Origin: Catellatospora bangladeshensis
Lineage (GTDB): Bacteria; Actinomycetota; Actinomycetes; Mycobacteriales; Micromonosporaceae
Direction: 5' to 3'
Length of the DNA: 64,000 bases
NCBI RefSeq assembly: GCF_016862575.1
Contig: NZ_BONF01000019.1
Coordinates: forward strand, 62,001 to 126,000
Shown in pieces: positions 50,777 through 60,097 of the stretch. The position numbers and the translations under genes are program-made. The first letter of the stretch is position 1. Each line of letters opens with the position of its first letter. The notes beneath the pieces are model-generated. The model did not search any database and was not told where the DNA came from. It worked only from the letters and a program-made list of their open reading frames with translations.

Positions 50777-52429
50777 ATGCGTACCCGAAAGAGGGTCTGC
50801 GGCGCGATAGCCGCACTGGCGCTGGCCGTGCCCGCGGCCGTCGCCGCGTCCGCGGCGCCCGCCGCGGCGATCGGACCCGATCCGCTCCCCGTCACCATCA
50901 CCAACAACACCGGCCGCAGCGAGGCCGTCTGGGTCTACGTCATCGGCATCCAGCTCAGCAGCGGCCGGCTCGGCTACGTCAACGCGGCCGGCGCGTTCAC
51001 GCCGTGGACCGGCGGGCAGCTCCCGCCCTCTCCCGCGCCCGACGTGGCGATCGCCGGTCCGGGCAACGGCGGCAGCACCACGGTCCGGTTCCCGCGCGGC
51101 TTCTCCGGCCGGGCGTACTTCTCCATGGGTGAGAAGCTCAAGTTCTTCCTCACCCCCGACGGCCTGGTGCAGCCCGCGCCGTGGGCGTCCGGCGACCCGA
51201 ACTACAACATCCTGTTCGACTGGAGCGAGTTCACCTACAACGACGCGGGCCTGTGGCTCAACAGCTCGCAGGTGGACATGTTCGCCATCCCGCACGCGGT
51301 CACCGTGACCGGAGCGTCCGGCGCCACCAAGCGCACCGGCGACGTCGTCTCCAACGGCCGCAACAACGTGATCAACCAGATCAAGGCGCAGTCCGGCTGG
51401 GCGAACACCGTCTACACCCGCTCCGACGGCACCGTGCTGCGGGTGCTGGCACCGGGCAAGGCCGCCGGGGCCGGGCTGTTCAGCACCACGTACCTGGACG
51501 GCTACATCACCTCGGCGTGGAACGCGTACACGAGCAAGACGCTGACCGTGGTGCCGTTCACCGACCAGCCCAACACCCGCTACTTCGGGCGCACCAGCGG
51601 CAACGTCATGAACTTCACCAACAGCGCGGGCCAGCAGGTCGCCTCGTTCAACAAGCCGACCAGCGCCCACGTGTGGGGCTGCGACGGCAACCTGCAGGCG
51701 CCCAACGACCTGGTCGTCGGCCCGATCGCGCGTACGCTGTGCGCCGCGCTCAACCGCGGCACGCTCGGCACGATCGACACCCAGCCGAGCACCAACGCGG
51801 CGCAGTTCTACCAGAACAGCCCGACCAACCAGTACGCCAAGATCATCCACGCGAACATGGCCGACGGCAAGGCGTACGCGTTCGCGTTCGACGACGTCGG
51901 CGCGTTCGAGTCGCTGGTGCACGACGGCGACCCGCGCTCGGCGAGCATCATCCTGAGCCCGTTCGGGTCGGGCGGCACGCCCGGCGGTCCCATCTCGTCG
52001 ACCACCTGGTACAGCGTGGTCAACAAGACCAGCAACAAGTGCGTGGACGCGCGCTCGTCGGGCACCGCCAACGGCACCGCGATCCAGCAGTACACCTGCA
52101 ACAACAGCTACGCCCAGCAGTTCCGGTTCACCCCGACCAGCAACGGCTACGTACGGATCGAGAACCGCAACAACCCGGCGCAGGTCATCGACGTCAGCGG
52201 GGTGTCGACCGCCGACAACGCGGTGCTGCACCTGTGGGCGTACGGCGGCGGCAACAACCAGCAGTGGCTGCCCGTCTCCGAAGGCAGCGGGTACTACCAC
52301 TTCACGGCGCGGCACAGCGGCAAGTGCGTCGACGTGCCCGCCGCCTCGACCGCCGACAGCGTCCAGCTCGTGCAGTACACCTGCAACGGCACGGGCGCGC
52401 AATCGTTCCGCCTGGTCGCGCAGCCCTGA
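50777..52429 (+). CDS. Secreted GH64 beta-1,3-glucanase with ricin-B lectin domain
   Basis: A 550-residue extracellular enzyme that releases laminari-oligosaccharides from beta-1,3-glucan such as fungal cell wall. Signal peptide about 1-34 (ending AAAI); a GH64 catalytic domain at about 36-400 with the expected acid pair, Glu151 in FDWSEFTYN and Asp167 in SQVDMF, 16 residues apart as in characterised GH64 enzymes; a Gly/Ser linker; and a ricin-B lectin at about 410-550 with repeats CVDAR-type starts and GNNQQWLPV, GTGAQSFRL. GAGGG precedes the ATG. Twin LacI-type operators lie about 100 bp upstream. The lectin matches that of the ThuA protein. Confidence 0.93.
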   Translation: MRTRKRVCGAIAALALAVPAAVAASAAPAAAIGPDPLPVTITNNTGRSEAVWVYVIGIQLSSGRLGYVNAAGAFTPWTGGQLPPSPAPDVAIAGPGNGGSTTVRFPRGFSGRAYFSMGEKLKFFLTPDGLVQPAPWASGDPNYNILFDWSEFTYNDAGLWLNSSQVDMFAIPHAVTVTGASGATKRTGDVVSNGRNNVINQIKAQSGWANTVYTRSDGTVLRVLAPGKAAGAGLFSTTYLDGYITSAWNAYTSKTLTVVPFTDQPNTRYFGRTSGNVMNFTNSAGQQVASFNKPTSAHVWGCDGNLQAPNDLVVGPIARTLCAALNRGTLGTIDTQPSTNAAQFYQNSPTNQYAKIIHANMADGKAYAFAFDDVGAFESLVHDGDPRSASIILSPFGSGGTPGGPISSTTWYSVVNKTSNKCVDARSSGTANGTAIQQYTCNNSYAQQFRFTPTSNGYVRIENRNNPAQVIDVSGVSTADNAVLHLWAYGGGNNQQWLPVSEGSGYYHFTARHSGKCVDVPAASTADSVQLVQYTCNGTGAQSFRLVAQP

Positions 52430-52447
52430 TCCAGCTCGCGCGGCCAC

Positions 52448-52481
52448 GGGCCGTCCCGCCCCTGCCCGGGTGGGACGGCCC
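52448..52481 (+). terminator. Hairpin after the GH64 gene
   Basis: GGGCCGTCCC (52448-52457) with GGGACGGCCC (52472-52481), perfect 10-bp stem, 14-nt loop, C-rich tail instead of a U-run. Confidence 0.7.
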
Positions 52482-52570
52482 CCTCGCCTTCCGGAACCGC
52501 CGCGGGCGGCCATCCCGGCCGATACGCTGAACTGCGGGCCAGACTCCCCCGGACGAGGCGAGGAGCGAGG

Positions 52571-53437
52571 ATGACCACGCAGACCCTTCCCGCGGCCGCC
52601 GCCGGCCGCTTCACCATCGGCGGCGACCTGGACGTCGCCCGGCTCGGGTACGGCGCGATGCAGCTGACCGGCCCCGGCATCTGGGGCGACCCGGCCGACC
52701 CGGACGAGGCGGTGCGCGTCCTGCGCCGCGCCGTCGAGCTGGGCGTCGACCTCATCGACACCGCCGACTCGTACGGCCCCTTCGTCAGCGAGCTGCTGAT
52801 CAAGAAGGCGCTGCACCCGTACCCGGACGGGCTGGTCATCGCGACCAAGGCCGGGCTCACCCGCGCCGGGCCGGACGACTGGCGGCCCCTGGCCCGCCCG
52901 GAGTACCTCCGTCAGCAGTGCGAGCTGAGCCTGCGCCACCTGGGGCTGGAGCGGATCGACCTCTACCAGCTGCACCGCATCGACGCGAAGGTGCCGCTGG
53001 AGGACCAGGTCGGCGAGCTGGTGCTGCTCCAGCAGGAGGGCAAGATCCGGCACATCGGGCTGTCCGAGGTGTCCGTCGAGCAGATCGAGCAGTGCCGCAG
53101 GCTCGCCACCATCGTGAGCGTGCAGAACCTGTACAACATCGCCAACCGCAGCGCCGAGGACGTGCTCAGCCACTGCGAGAAGGAGAACCTGGGCTTCATC
53201 CCGTGGTTCCCGATCGCGACCGGTGAGCTGGCCCGGCCCGGCGGCCCGCTGGCCACGGCCGCCGAGCAGCACGGCGCGTCCCCGGCCCAGCTGGCGCTGG
53301 CGTGGCTGCTGCGCCGCTCGCCGGTGATGCTGCCGATCCCCGGCACCTCCAGGGTGTCCCACCTGGAGGAGAACGTCGCCGCCGCCGAGATCCGCCTCAC
53401 CGACGAGGAGTTCCAGGCCCTCGCCGACGCGGTCTGA
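52571..53437 (+). CDS. Aldo/keto reductase
   Basis: A 288-residue NAD(P)H-dependent reductase of a (beta/alpha)8 fold. The catalytic tetrad is intact: Asp and Tyr in DTADSYGPF (about 61-69), Lys in VIATKAG (about 93-99), His in LYQLHRID (about 131-138). Cofactor-binding ends as [13 protein letters not shown]-like text near 260 ([20 protein letters not shown]). The protein resembles YakC/PdxI-type AKRs. It starts at ATG 52571 with GAGGAGCGAGG upstream. No neighbour gives its substrate. Confidence 0.92.
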   Translation: MTTQTLPAAAAGRFTIGGDLDVARLGYGAMQLTGPGIWGDPADPDEAVRVLRRAVELGVDLIDTADSYGPFVSELLIKKALHPYPDGLVIATKAGLTRAGPDDWRPLARPEYLRQQCELSLRHLGLERIDLYQLHRIDAKVPLEDQVGELVLLQQEGKIRHIGLSEVSVEQIEQCRRLATIVSVQNLYNIANRSAEDVLSHCEKENLGFIPWFPIATGELARPGGPLATAAEQHGASPAQLALAWLLRRSPVMLPIPGTSRVSHLEENVAAAEIRLTDEEFQALADAV

Positions 53438-53462
53438 ACGCCCCGCCGCCCGGCCGGGTGGG

Positions 53463-53526
53463 CTGCAGTTTCAGGGAAACCGCAGCCCACCCGGCTGCGT
53501 TGACTGCGGTTTCCCCGAAACTGCAG
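53463..53526. repeat. 64-nt CAGTTTCGGGGAAACTG repeat, copy 2
   Basis: A 23-bp inverted repeat (53463-53485 against 53504-53526; 22 of 23 paired) with an 18-nt spacer, in the gap between the convergent reductase and hydrolase genes. Relative to copy 1 a paired position has changed from A-T to G-C, keeping the stem. Confidence 0.85.
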
Positions 53527-53587
53527 CCCGTCCGGCGGGGGGGACGTGCGGGTTCCCGGTGGGTGCGGATCTCGGTGGGGTACGGGG

Positions 53588-54280
53588 TCAGCGGGTGGCC
53601 GCGCGGTCGGCGATGTCGCTGAGGATCTCGGCCAGGTCGGCCGGGCGCGTCCACATCGGCCAGTGGCTCGTCGGCAGGTCCAGGTAGGTGACGTCGCGCA
53701 GGTCGGCGAGGCCGGCCAGCCAGGGCACACCGTCGGCGACCCCGGCCTTGATCTCGGCGGCCGTCATCGACGTGCAGATCACCGTGCTCGGGACGTCCAG
53801 CCGGGCGTCGTTCACAGCCCGGGGCGGTGCTTCGCGCAGCGCCGCGCCGGGCTCGGGCACCGCGCGCTCACGGAACACCGCCAGCTGCTCCGGGCTGAGC
53901 CCGGCGAAGTCGTCGGCGGGCAGCGGCTGCTCGACGCCGTCGAAGCCCGCGTCGAGCGCGGCGGTCGCCGGACCGGAGTCGACGTAGACCATCGCCGCGA
54001 TCAGGCCGGGCAGCCGGTCGGTCACGGCGTAGCCGGGGACCCCGGCGCCGGAGTGCACCGCGAGCAGCACCGGCTCGCCCGCAGCCTGCACGGCGTCGCA
54101 GATCGCGTCGATGTGGTCGGCGAGGCCGACCCCGGCCCGGTCGGCGTGTGCCGACTCCAGACCGGGCAGCGTGAGCGCGGTGACGTCGTGCCCGTCGGCA
54201 CGCAGCCGGGCGGCGACGTCGTCCCAGGCCCAGGCGCCGAGCCAGAAGCCGGGCACGAGGATGATCGGTGCGGATGCCAT
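53588..54280 (-). CDS. Alpha/beta hydrolase
   Basis: A 230-residue cytosolic hydrolase. IILVPGFWLGAWAWDDVAAR (about 5-24) gives the oxyanion-hole region; the nucleophile Ser lies in LLAVHSGAGVPG (about 73-84; the usual GxSxG is HSGAG here); an acidic residue and a late His (TSHWPMW near 215) complete a plausible triad. This resembles the short actinobacterial esterases of the YdeN/AB_hydrolase_6 type. Start ATG 54280 with TAGGGT 7 nt upstream on this strand, suggesting a leaderless mRNA. Substrate unknown. Confidence 0.87.
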   Translation of the reverse strand: MASAPIILVPGFWLGAWAWDDVAARLRADGHDVTALTLPGLESAHADRAGVGLADHIDAICDAVQAAGEPVLLAVHSGAGVPGYAVTDRLPGLIAAMVYVDSGPATAALDAGFDGVEQPLPADDFAGLSPEQLAVFRERAVPEPGAALREAPPRAVNDARLDVPSTVICTSMTAAEIKAGVADGVPWLAGLADLRDVTYLDLPTSHWPMWTRPADLAEILSDIADRAATR

Positions 54281-54287
54281 GAGGCCG

Positions 54288-54293
54288 ACCCTA
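54288..54293 (-). promoter_or_regulatory. -10 box TAGGGT placed for a leaderless mRNA
   Basis: On the minus strand TAGGGT ends 7 nt before the ATG at 54280 of the hydrolase gene. The -35 is not recognisable. Confidence 0.45.
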
Positions 54294-54326
54294 GGCGCGG
54301 CCCCCGACATCCGGCCGGAGCCCGCG

Positions 54327-57035
54327 TCAGGCCTCGCCGCGCCAGCTGTCGAGCTGCGCCGCGACCTCGCGGGTGCGGGGATGGGTGTCGCCGACGGCCT
54401 CCCGCATGTCCCGCAGGAGCACGGTCAGCTCCGCGTACGCCCCGGCCGGATCGCCCGCGCGGTGGCGCAGCTCGGCGAGCTGCTGGCGGGTGCGCAGGGC
54501 GCGCGGGTGGACCGGGCTCATCACCTCGGCGATGACCGCGTGCAGCGCACCGAGCTCGGACATGCCGCGCTCCGGGTCGCCGGCCAGGCCGCGCCAGTAG
54601 GCGAGGTTGGCCTGAACGGTCAGCGTCGTCGGGTGCCGGGGCCCGATCGCCCGCACGGCGTCCTCGGCGGCGATCGTGAACTCCGCCACGGCGAGGTCGT
54701 GCCGCCCGGTGAGGCCGCGCCAGTAGGCGAGGTTGTGCCGCGCCATCAGCGTGTCATGGTGCAGCGGCCCGACCGCGGCCGCGAGCCCCGTCACCGCCCG
54801 CTGGTAGGTGACCACGGCCTGCTCGGCGTCGCCGCTCTCGCCGATCCAGCGGCCCACGAAGTCGAGCAGGTTGAGGGTCTCCAGGTGGTCCGGGCCGAGC
54901 CTGGCCTCCGACTCGGCGGCGAGCTGGGCGAACGCGTCGCGCGCGGCCGCCGGGTCGCCGCCCAGCCCGAAGGTGAGCGCGACGTAGCGCCGGGTGGCCA
55001 GGGTGAGCGGATGCACGTCACCGAGCAGCCGGGCGGCATCGCGGGACAGCACGCTCAGCTCCTCCCGGGCGCCGGGCGGGTCGCCCAGGTCGAGGCGCTG
55101 CCTGGCGAGGTGCAGGCGGATCTGGAGTGTGTCGGCGTCGTCGTCGCCGAGCAGAAGCCGGGCGTCGGCGAGCAGCGCCCGCAGCTCGGCGCGGGCGCCG
55201 GCCGCGTCACCGAGATCGCCCTGCGTCTCGGCGACCTGGGTGCGCAGCACCAGCACGTCGCGGTGTTCCTCGCCGAGCCGGGCGCGGGCCTCGCGGAGCA
55301 GGTCCTGGACCGCGCCGAGGGCGGCGGTGGCGCGGCCGACCCGGTTGAGGTGCTCGCCGATGCGGCGCAGCACGGGGTGCAGGCCGCCGTGCCACAGGTG
55401 CTCCCCGGCCTCGCGGCGCACCGTCTCGATGCTGTCGTACAGCGCCGCCGGGTCCACCCCGGCGATCCAGGCCTGCTCCAGCGCGTCCGCGGCGGCGCGG
55501 GCCAGGCGGGGCAGCTCCGGCTCGGGCACGGCCTCGCGGACGGCCCGCTGCACCAGCGCGTGCATGGCGATGGCGGCGTCGGCGTGGGTGAGCAGGCTGA
55601 GCCGGTGCAGGGCGCGCAGCGCGGCGGACGCCTCGCGGCGGGTGCCGCCGAGCCAGGCGCAGGCCGCCTCACCGAGCAGCACCTGCTCGGGCACGCCCGC
55701 GGGGGCTAGCAGCGCGGCCAGTTCGAGCAGACGCTGCGCGGTGCCCGGTTTGGCCAGCGCCGCCGCCCGCTGCGCGGCCAGCTGCCAGGTCCCGGCGACG
55801 GTGCGGGCGTGGCCGTCGGCCGGTGACGACGCCGGGAACAGGTCGGCCAGCCGTTCCCGCCGGTCGGCCAGCAGCCGCCGGTAGTCCGCGAGTGAGGTGC
55901 CCGTGTCGATGAGATACGCCGCCGCCTGCGACAGGGCGAGCGGGAAGTGACCCAGGGCGGCGGCGAGTCCGGCCAGCTCGGCGTCGGGTCCGGTCGGTGC
56001 GGCGTCAGGGTCGCCGACCGGGTCGCCATCGGGGTCGCGGCGCAGCTCGGCGCCGGATGCGGCCGACACGATGCCGGGACCGTCCCCGCCCGCTACTTGG
56101 TCCGCAGCCAGGCGGCTGCGGAGGTAGGCGGCCGATTCGGCCGGGGTGAACATGCCGACCTGGATCAGCCGGGACTCCGGCCGGAGCAGGACCGCGTCGC
56201 GGCGGCGGGTGGTCACCACGCAGCGGCCGGCGTCGCCGAGCGGCCACATGCCGTCCAGCTCGGCCGGGTCGTCGACGTCGTCGAGCACCAGCAGCCACGG
56301 CTGCGAGGCCGTGCGCAGCCAGGCGATGAGCAGGTCGGCCTGGGTCTCCTCGTCGTGACCGTAGCCGTCGGGCGATCCGGCGGGGCGGTCGTGGAGCCCG
56401 GCGGCAAGCGCGCGCCAGGTGCGGGCGTACCCGGTGAGCACGGACTGGCGCGACGATGCGCCGATCCAGGCGAACAGGCCGCCGCCGCCGCGTGCCCGGT
56501 GGAACGCCGCGGCGGCCAGCTGCGACTTGCCGGAGCCACCGGGACCGGTGAGGACGACCTGGCCCACGGCCGGGTCGCGCAGCGCCTCGTCGATCGCGTC
56601 GGCCAGGTCGGGGCGCGGCCGCAGCGACGCGGCGTCGCTGGGCGGCCGGCCGACGACCAGCTCCGCGGCGGGTGCGGTCGCGGTGGGGGTACGCGCCGGG
56701 GCCCGGTGCTCGTGCGCGGCCCGCCACAACCGGCGCCAGCCCTCCACCGACGGGCCCGGGGCACCGCCCGCCGCCGCCCCGCCCGCCGTCTCGACCGCGC
56801 GCACCAGCGCGAAGACCTGCTCGAAGTCCCGCGGCACGGAACGGCCGCTCAGCCACTCGCCGATCCGGCGCGCGTTCACGGAGACACGGCGGCCCGACGG
56901 CAGCGCGGTGGCGCTGGCCCGCCGGGCGAGCACCTCGTCGGACACGTCGGGCAGCCTGCCACGCAGCCTGATCAGCGCGGCCACGAACTCGGCCCGGGGG
57001 TCGGCGGGATCCTGGCCCTGCGGGGGCTGTGCCAT
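54327..57035 (-). CDS. STAND (NB-ARC-like) ATPase with TPR repeats
   Basis: A 902-residue cytosolic protein starting at ATG 57035, preceded by GGGGGGAGGGA. Residues about 10-85 are helical with RRIGEWLSGRSVPRDF, like the HTH-type start of actinobacterial TPR regulators. An NTPase follows: Walker A GPGGSGKS at 164-171, Walker B WLLVLDDVDD near 246-255, CVVTTRRRD (sensor), then winged-helix text (LAGLAAALGHFPLALSQAAA). From about 540 to the end are tetratricopeptide repeats of roughly 42 residues, each ending in an RLGEEH / LGDVHPLTL / IGPRHPTTL-type turn. Such NLR-like proteins switch on by ligand binding to the repeats. Its target here is unknown. Confidence 0.88.
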   Translation of the reverse strand: MAQPPQGQDPADPRAEFVAALIRLRGRLPDVSDEVLARRASATALPSGRRVSVNARRIGEWLSGRSVPRDFEQVFALVRAVETAGGAAAGGAPGPSVEGWRRLWRAAHEHRAPARTPTATAPAAELVVGRPPSDAASLRPRPDLADAIDEALRDPAVGQVVLTGPGGSGKSQLAAAAFHRARGGGGLFAWIGASSRQSVLTGYARTWRALAAGLHDRPAGSPDGYGHDEETQADLLIAWLRTASQPWLLVLDDVDDPAELDGMWPLGDAGRCVVTTRRRDAVLLRPESRLIQVGMFTPAESAAYLRSRLAADQVAGGDGPGIVSAASGAELRRDPDGDPVGDPDAAPTGPDAELAGLAAALGHFPLALSQAAAYLIDTGTSLADYRRLLADRRERLADLFPASSPADGHARTVAGTWQLAAQRAAALAKPGTAQRLLELAALLAPAGVPEQVLLGEAACAWLGGTRREASAALRALHRLSLLTHADAAIAMHALVQRAVREAVPEPELPRLARAAADALEQAWIAGVDPAALYDSIETVRREAGEHLWHGGLHPVLRRIGEHLNRVGRATAALGAVQDLLREARARLGEEHRDVLVLRTQVAETQGDLGDAAGARAELRALLADARLLLGDDDADTLQIRLHLARQRLDLGDPPGAREELSVLSRDAARLLGDVHPLTLATRRYVALTFGLGGDPAAARDAFAQLAAESEARLGPDHLETLNLLDFVGRWIGESGDAEQAVVTYQRAVTGLAAAVGPLHHDTLMARHNLAYWRGLTGRHDLAVAEFTIAAEDAVRAIGPRHPTTLTVQANLAYWRGLAGDPERGMSELGALHAVIAEVMSPVHPRALRTRQQLAELRHRAGDPAGAYAELTVLLRDMREAVGDTHPRTREVAAQLDSWRGEA

Positions 57036-57325
57036 GGCGTACGACTCCCTCCCCCCGGCCACCGTCCGAAAGCGATTCTAGGCGACCGGGCGGACGCCCT
57101 CCGGTCCCCGCAGCGGCCCGGAACGGGGGACTTCGCGGCGCCCGGTCTCCGCGCTCTGACCTGCTTGGACAGTCGGGGAGGGCCGGGCGGCGGCGGCCGG
57201 GCGAGGTGGTGCGTGCCTAACGTCGGCGCATCAGCGGGTGGGGAGGCAGCGGCCGGTGTAGGCGCCGGCCGCGCCGCACCCGGCGGAGGCGGATCGCCGG
57301 AGTGTCCGGCAGGAAAGGCGGGAGC

Positions 57326-57583
57326 ATGCGCACCCTCGGCCAGGCGGACATCGATCGGCTGCGCCGGTCGCACCGGAACCTCATGATCTCACTGGCGCTG
57401 TCGCTGCCCGTGATCGCGGTGCTGACCGTGGCGATCATCATGGCGGGCATCAGCTTCCCGCTGTTCGGACCACTGCTCGGGGTCGGCATCGGCTGGCTGC
57501 TGCTCATCCCGCAGCGCCGCCTGCTGGACGAACTCGGCCTCACCAGCAAGGAGGCGAAGGAGATCCTCAAGGCCAATCGGTGA
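57326..57583 (+). CDS. Small two-helix membrane protein
   Basis: An 85-residue protein. It starts at ATG 57326, 7 nt after AGGAAAGG; a GTG at 57302 would add eight residues. It has a short basic N-terminus (RLRRSHRNL), two membrane helices (LMISLALSLPVIAVLTVAII and a second near ISFPLFGPLLGVGIGWLLLI), and a charged C-terminal tail (PQRRLLDELGLTSKEAKEIL). No family recognised. It is alone between the STAND gene and an AAGGTGCCCTTCC repeat. Confidence 0.7.
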   Translation: MRTLGQADIDRLRRSHRNLMISLALSLPVIAVLTVAIIMAGISFPLFGPLLGVGIGWLLLIPQRRLLDELGLTSKEAKEILKANR

Positions 57584-57648
57584 GCGGCGCCCAGTGGAGC
57601 CTGAAGCCGCTGACTGCCAGGCCGCCGGATGACGGCGACCGTGACCAA

Positions 57649-57701
57649 GTTAAGAAGGTGCCCTTCCTCTACGGAAAACGATAAGAAGGTGCCCTTCCTT
57701 T
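57649..57701. repeat. Paired AAGGTGCCCTTCC repeat, copy 2
   Basis: Two direct units, TTAAGAAGGTGCCCTTCCTC and ATAAGAAGGTGCCCTTCCTT, 9 nt apart. It aligns without gaps to the reverse complement of 9774-9827. Its last bases supply part of the stop codon (57700-57702) of the GGDEF-EAL gene. Confidence 0.85.
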
Positions 57702-59733
57702 AGGGGGTGGGGGCGGGGATGCGGGAGGCGGCGGCGTCGGCGACGAGCTGTGGGATGGCTTCTGCCGGGAGGGCGGGCGCGAGCAGGTAGCCCTGCATGA
57801 GGGAGCAGCCGGCGGCGCGCAGGCGGTGGCGGGTGGGCGCGTCCTCGATGCCCTCGGCGACGGTGCGCAGGCCCAGGGTGCGGGCCAGCGTGACGACGGA
57901 GGAGACGATGGCGCTGTCGTGGCGGTTGGTGGTCATGCCGGACACGAACGAGCGGTCGATCTTGATCTCGTCGAGCGGGATCTCGCGCAGGTGCTGCAGC
58001 GAGGAGAAGCCGGTGCCGAAGTCGTCCAGGGCCAGGCCGACGCCGAGTTCGCGCAGCGCCTTGATGGTGGGCAGGGCGCGGGTCGGGTCGGCCATCAGGG
58101 CGCTCTCGGTGATCTCCAGCTGGAGCAGGTGCGGCGGCACGCGGTGCTCGGCCAGGCGGCTGCGCAGCCGCTCGACGAGATCGTCGCGCAGCAGGTCGCG
58201 GATGCTGACGTTCACGGAGGTGCGCAGGTTCAGCCCGGCCGCCTGCCAGCGGCCCGCCTGGGCCACGGCGTCGTCGACGATGCGGTCGGTGAGCTGGTGC
58301 ATGACCGGGGTGTGCTCGACCATGGGGATCAGCGTGGCCGGGGACACCGGCTCGCCGTCGGGGCCGCGGTAGCGCAGCAGCGCCTCGACGCCGACGACGC
58401 GGCCGGTGATCAGGTCGGCCTGCGGCTGGTAGTGCAGGGTGATCGCCTCGCGGTCGTCGGTGACGAGCGCGTGGCGCACCTGGTCGAGCAGCTCTAGGCG
58501 CTGCGCGTGGCGGTCGGTGCCGGGCTGGTAGAGGGCGACCCCGGTGTTGTCGCGCTTGGCGTCGTACATGGCGATGTCGGCGTGGCGGAGCAGGGTGACG
58601 AAGTCGTCGCCGTGCTGCGGGCTGACCGCGACGCCGACGGCGGCGGCCACCTCGACCTCCAGGCCGCTGAGGCTGACGGGGCCGTTCACGGCCGCGCTGA
58701 TGTGCTCGGCGGCACGCAGGGCGCAGCCGCTGTCGCGCTCGTCGAGCAGCACGGCGAACTCGTCGCCGCCCAGCCGCGCGGCGTAGGCGCCCTCGGGCAG
58801 CGCGGCGCGCAGGCGCTCGGCGAAGGCGGTGAGCAGCCGGTCGCCGGTGTCGTGGCCGAGGGCGTCGTTGACGTACTTGAAGCCGTCCAGATCCATGACG
58901 AGCAGCGCCGGGCCGCGGCGGCGGGCGGCCGGGACGGCCTGGCGGCGGGCGTACGCGGCCTGCAGGCCGGTGCGGTTGCCCAGCCCGGTGAGGTCGTCGG
59001 CGTGGGCGGCGCGGCGGCGCTCCTGGGACAGGCGGGCCATCCGCTGCACGGCGTAGAGCGGCATGATCACCAGTGGCACGAAGCCGAGGCTGACGTGGCC
59101 GGTGACGGCGAGCACGGGGCTGAGCATGGTCAGCGCGGTGACGTGCGCGGCGGGGTCGCGCAGCGCGGCCAGGCGGTAGCGCAGGCTGCCGGACGACGGG
59201 AGCGCGTCTGGTGCGGTGAGCAGCACGGCCAGGCCGTACACGACGGTGAAGGCGAGGGCCGCGAGCGCGACGGCGATGGTGTCGCTCGCCAGGTCGGCCA
59301 GCGAGCCGCCCTGGAACGGGTCCGGCTCGCCGATCAGCAGCACGAGGTAGGCGGCGCCGAACGCGACGGCGTAGCGGGCGCCGCTGAGCACGGCGTGCCG
59401 GATCCGCTGGCGGGCGCGGACCGCGATCACGGTGACGGCGAGCGCCTGGACGGCGATGGCGGGGCCGAGGTCCCAGCAGAGCAGGATCGCGAAGGTGAAG
59501 ACGAGCGACGGGCTGACCACGACGCCGCGCAGCGGCCTGCCCACGGGCACGTAGGTGACCGCGGCGGCGGCCAGCGCGAGCGCGGACATGACCCAGAAGG
59601 GGGTCTTCTGCGCGGCGAGCGGCATCTGGCCCATCGTCAGCACGAAGAGTGTGAGCGCGATCATGGAAAGTGCCGTCGGCACGGCGGCCACGCGGCGCCA
59701 CGCAGGCACCCCGACCACTGACAGCGGTGTCAC
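57700..59733 (-). CDS. Membrane GGDEF-EAL protein (c-di-GMP synthesis and breakdown)
   Basis: A 677-residue protein. The GTG start at 59733 follows GGAGGAG by 6 nt; the longer frame upstream is non-coding in style. Five to six N-terminal membrane helices (about 11-245) form the sensor region. The diguanylate cyclase domain (about 250-410) keeps an intact GGDEF at 322-326 (ARLGGDEFAVLL), and the phosphodiesterase domain (about 425-670) keeps EAL at 450-452 plus LQLEITESA, DDFGTGFSS and IKIDRSFV. Both halves appear catalytically competent. In filamentous actinomycetes c-di-GMP controls development through BldD. No riboswitch was seen upstream. Confidence 0.93.
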   Translation of the reverse strand: MTPLSVVGVPAWRRVAAVPTALSMIALTLFVLTMGQMPLAAQKTPFWVMSALALAAAAVTYVPVGRPLRGVVVSPSLVFTFAILLCWDLGPAIAVQALAVTVIAVRARQRIRHAVLSGARYAVAFGAAYLVLLIGEPDPFQGGSLADLASDTIAVALAALAFTVVYGLAVLLTAPDALPSSGSLRYRLAALRDPAAHVTALTMLSPVLAVTGHVSLGFVPLVIMPLYAVQRMARLSQERRRAAHADDLTGLGNRTGLQAAYARRQAVPAARRRGPALLVMDLDGFKYVNDALGHDTGDRLLTAFAERLRAALPEGAYAARLGGDEFAVLLDERDSGCALRAAEHISAAVNGPVSLSGLEVEVAAAVGVAVSPQHGDDFVTLLRHADIAMYDAKRDNTGVALYQPGTDRHAQRLELLDQVRHALVTDDREAITLHYQPQADLITGRVVGVEALLRYRGPDGEPVSPATLIPMVEHTPVMHQLTDRIVDDAVAQAGRWQAAGLNLRTSVNVSIRDLLRDDLVERLRSRLAEHRVPPHLLQLEITESALMADPTRALPTIKALRELGVGLALDDFGTGFSSLQHLREIPLDEIKIDRSFVSGMTTNRHDSAIVSSVVTLARTLGLRTVAEGIEDAPTRHRLRAAGCSLMQGYLLAPALPAEAIPQLVADAAASRIPAPTP

Positions 59734-60097
59734 GAAGCCCTCCTCCGGGTTCACGGCTGCGGGCAAATGAGCTGCCAGCCTAACCGACGAACCGGGGAAA
59801 GCGAGCAAATCACGCGTACCGGATGATGCACTGCACGTCGGGAATAACTGCGGCCAGCAGTAGCCGGCCCGACCGGCTCGGGCAGCACAGTCACCACCCA
59901 TCCCCCTCGATGTATTCAAGATTATGGCTGGAGTGGTACGTTGCTCACCGGCCTGGGAGCCGGATCAACGCGGTCGAGGAAGGGCAGCCTCCCGCCGTAC
60001 CACCACGCTTGCTGCGCGCGCGTCCGCGCCCGGCGGGCAGGGTCCGGGCTGCCGTCGCCGCGCGCCGCGTGCACAGCCTCATCCCTGAGGAGACCCT
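59734..60097. promoter_or_regulatory. Divergent promoter region, GGDEF-EAL gene / glycosidase gene
   Basis: A 364-bp gap with no supported gene. On the minus strand TAGGCT (59777-59782) about 44 nt before the GTG is a likely -10 of the GGDEF-EAL gene. On the plus strand the A/T-rich segment 59910-59942 (with TTCAAG at 59915 and TACGTT at 59937, 16 bp apart) may be the glycosidase promoter, leaving a leader of about 150 nt. No operator palindrome was identified. Confidence 0.4.

Noticed and set aside
47660-53362. A minus-strand open frame of 1,900 codons
   Set aside because: It covers the LacI-downstream kinase-fusion, GH64 and aldo/keto reductase genes in antisense. The peptide is a repetitive Arg/Gly/Val/His/Gln string without domains, an effect of few stop codons at very high GC.
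57584-60097. c-di-GMP riboswitch near the GGDEF-EAL gene
   Set aside because: I saw no GEMM-type conserved core or tetraloop-receptor pattern in either flanking gap.
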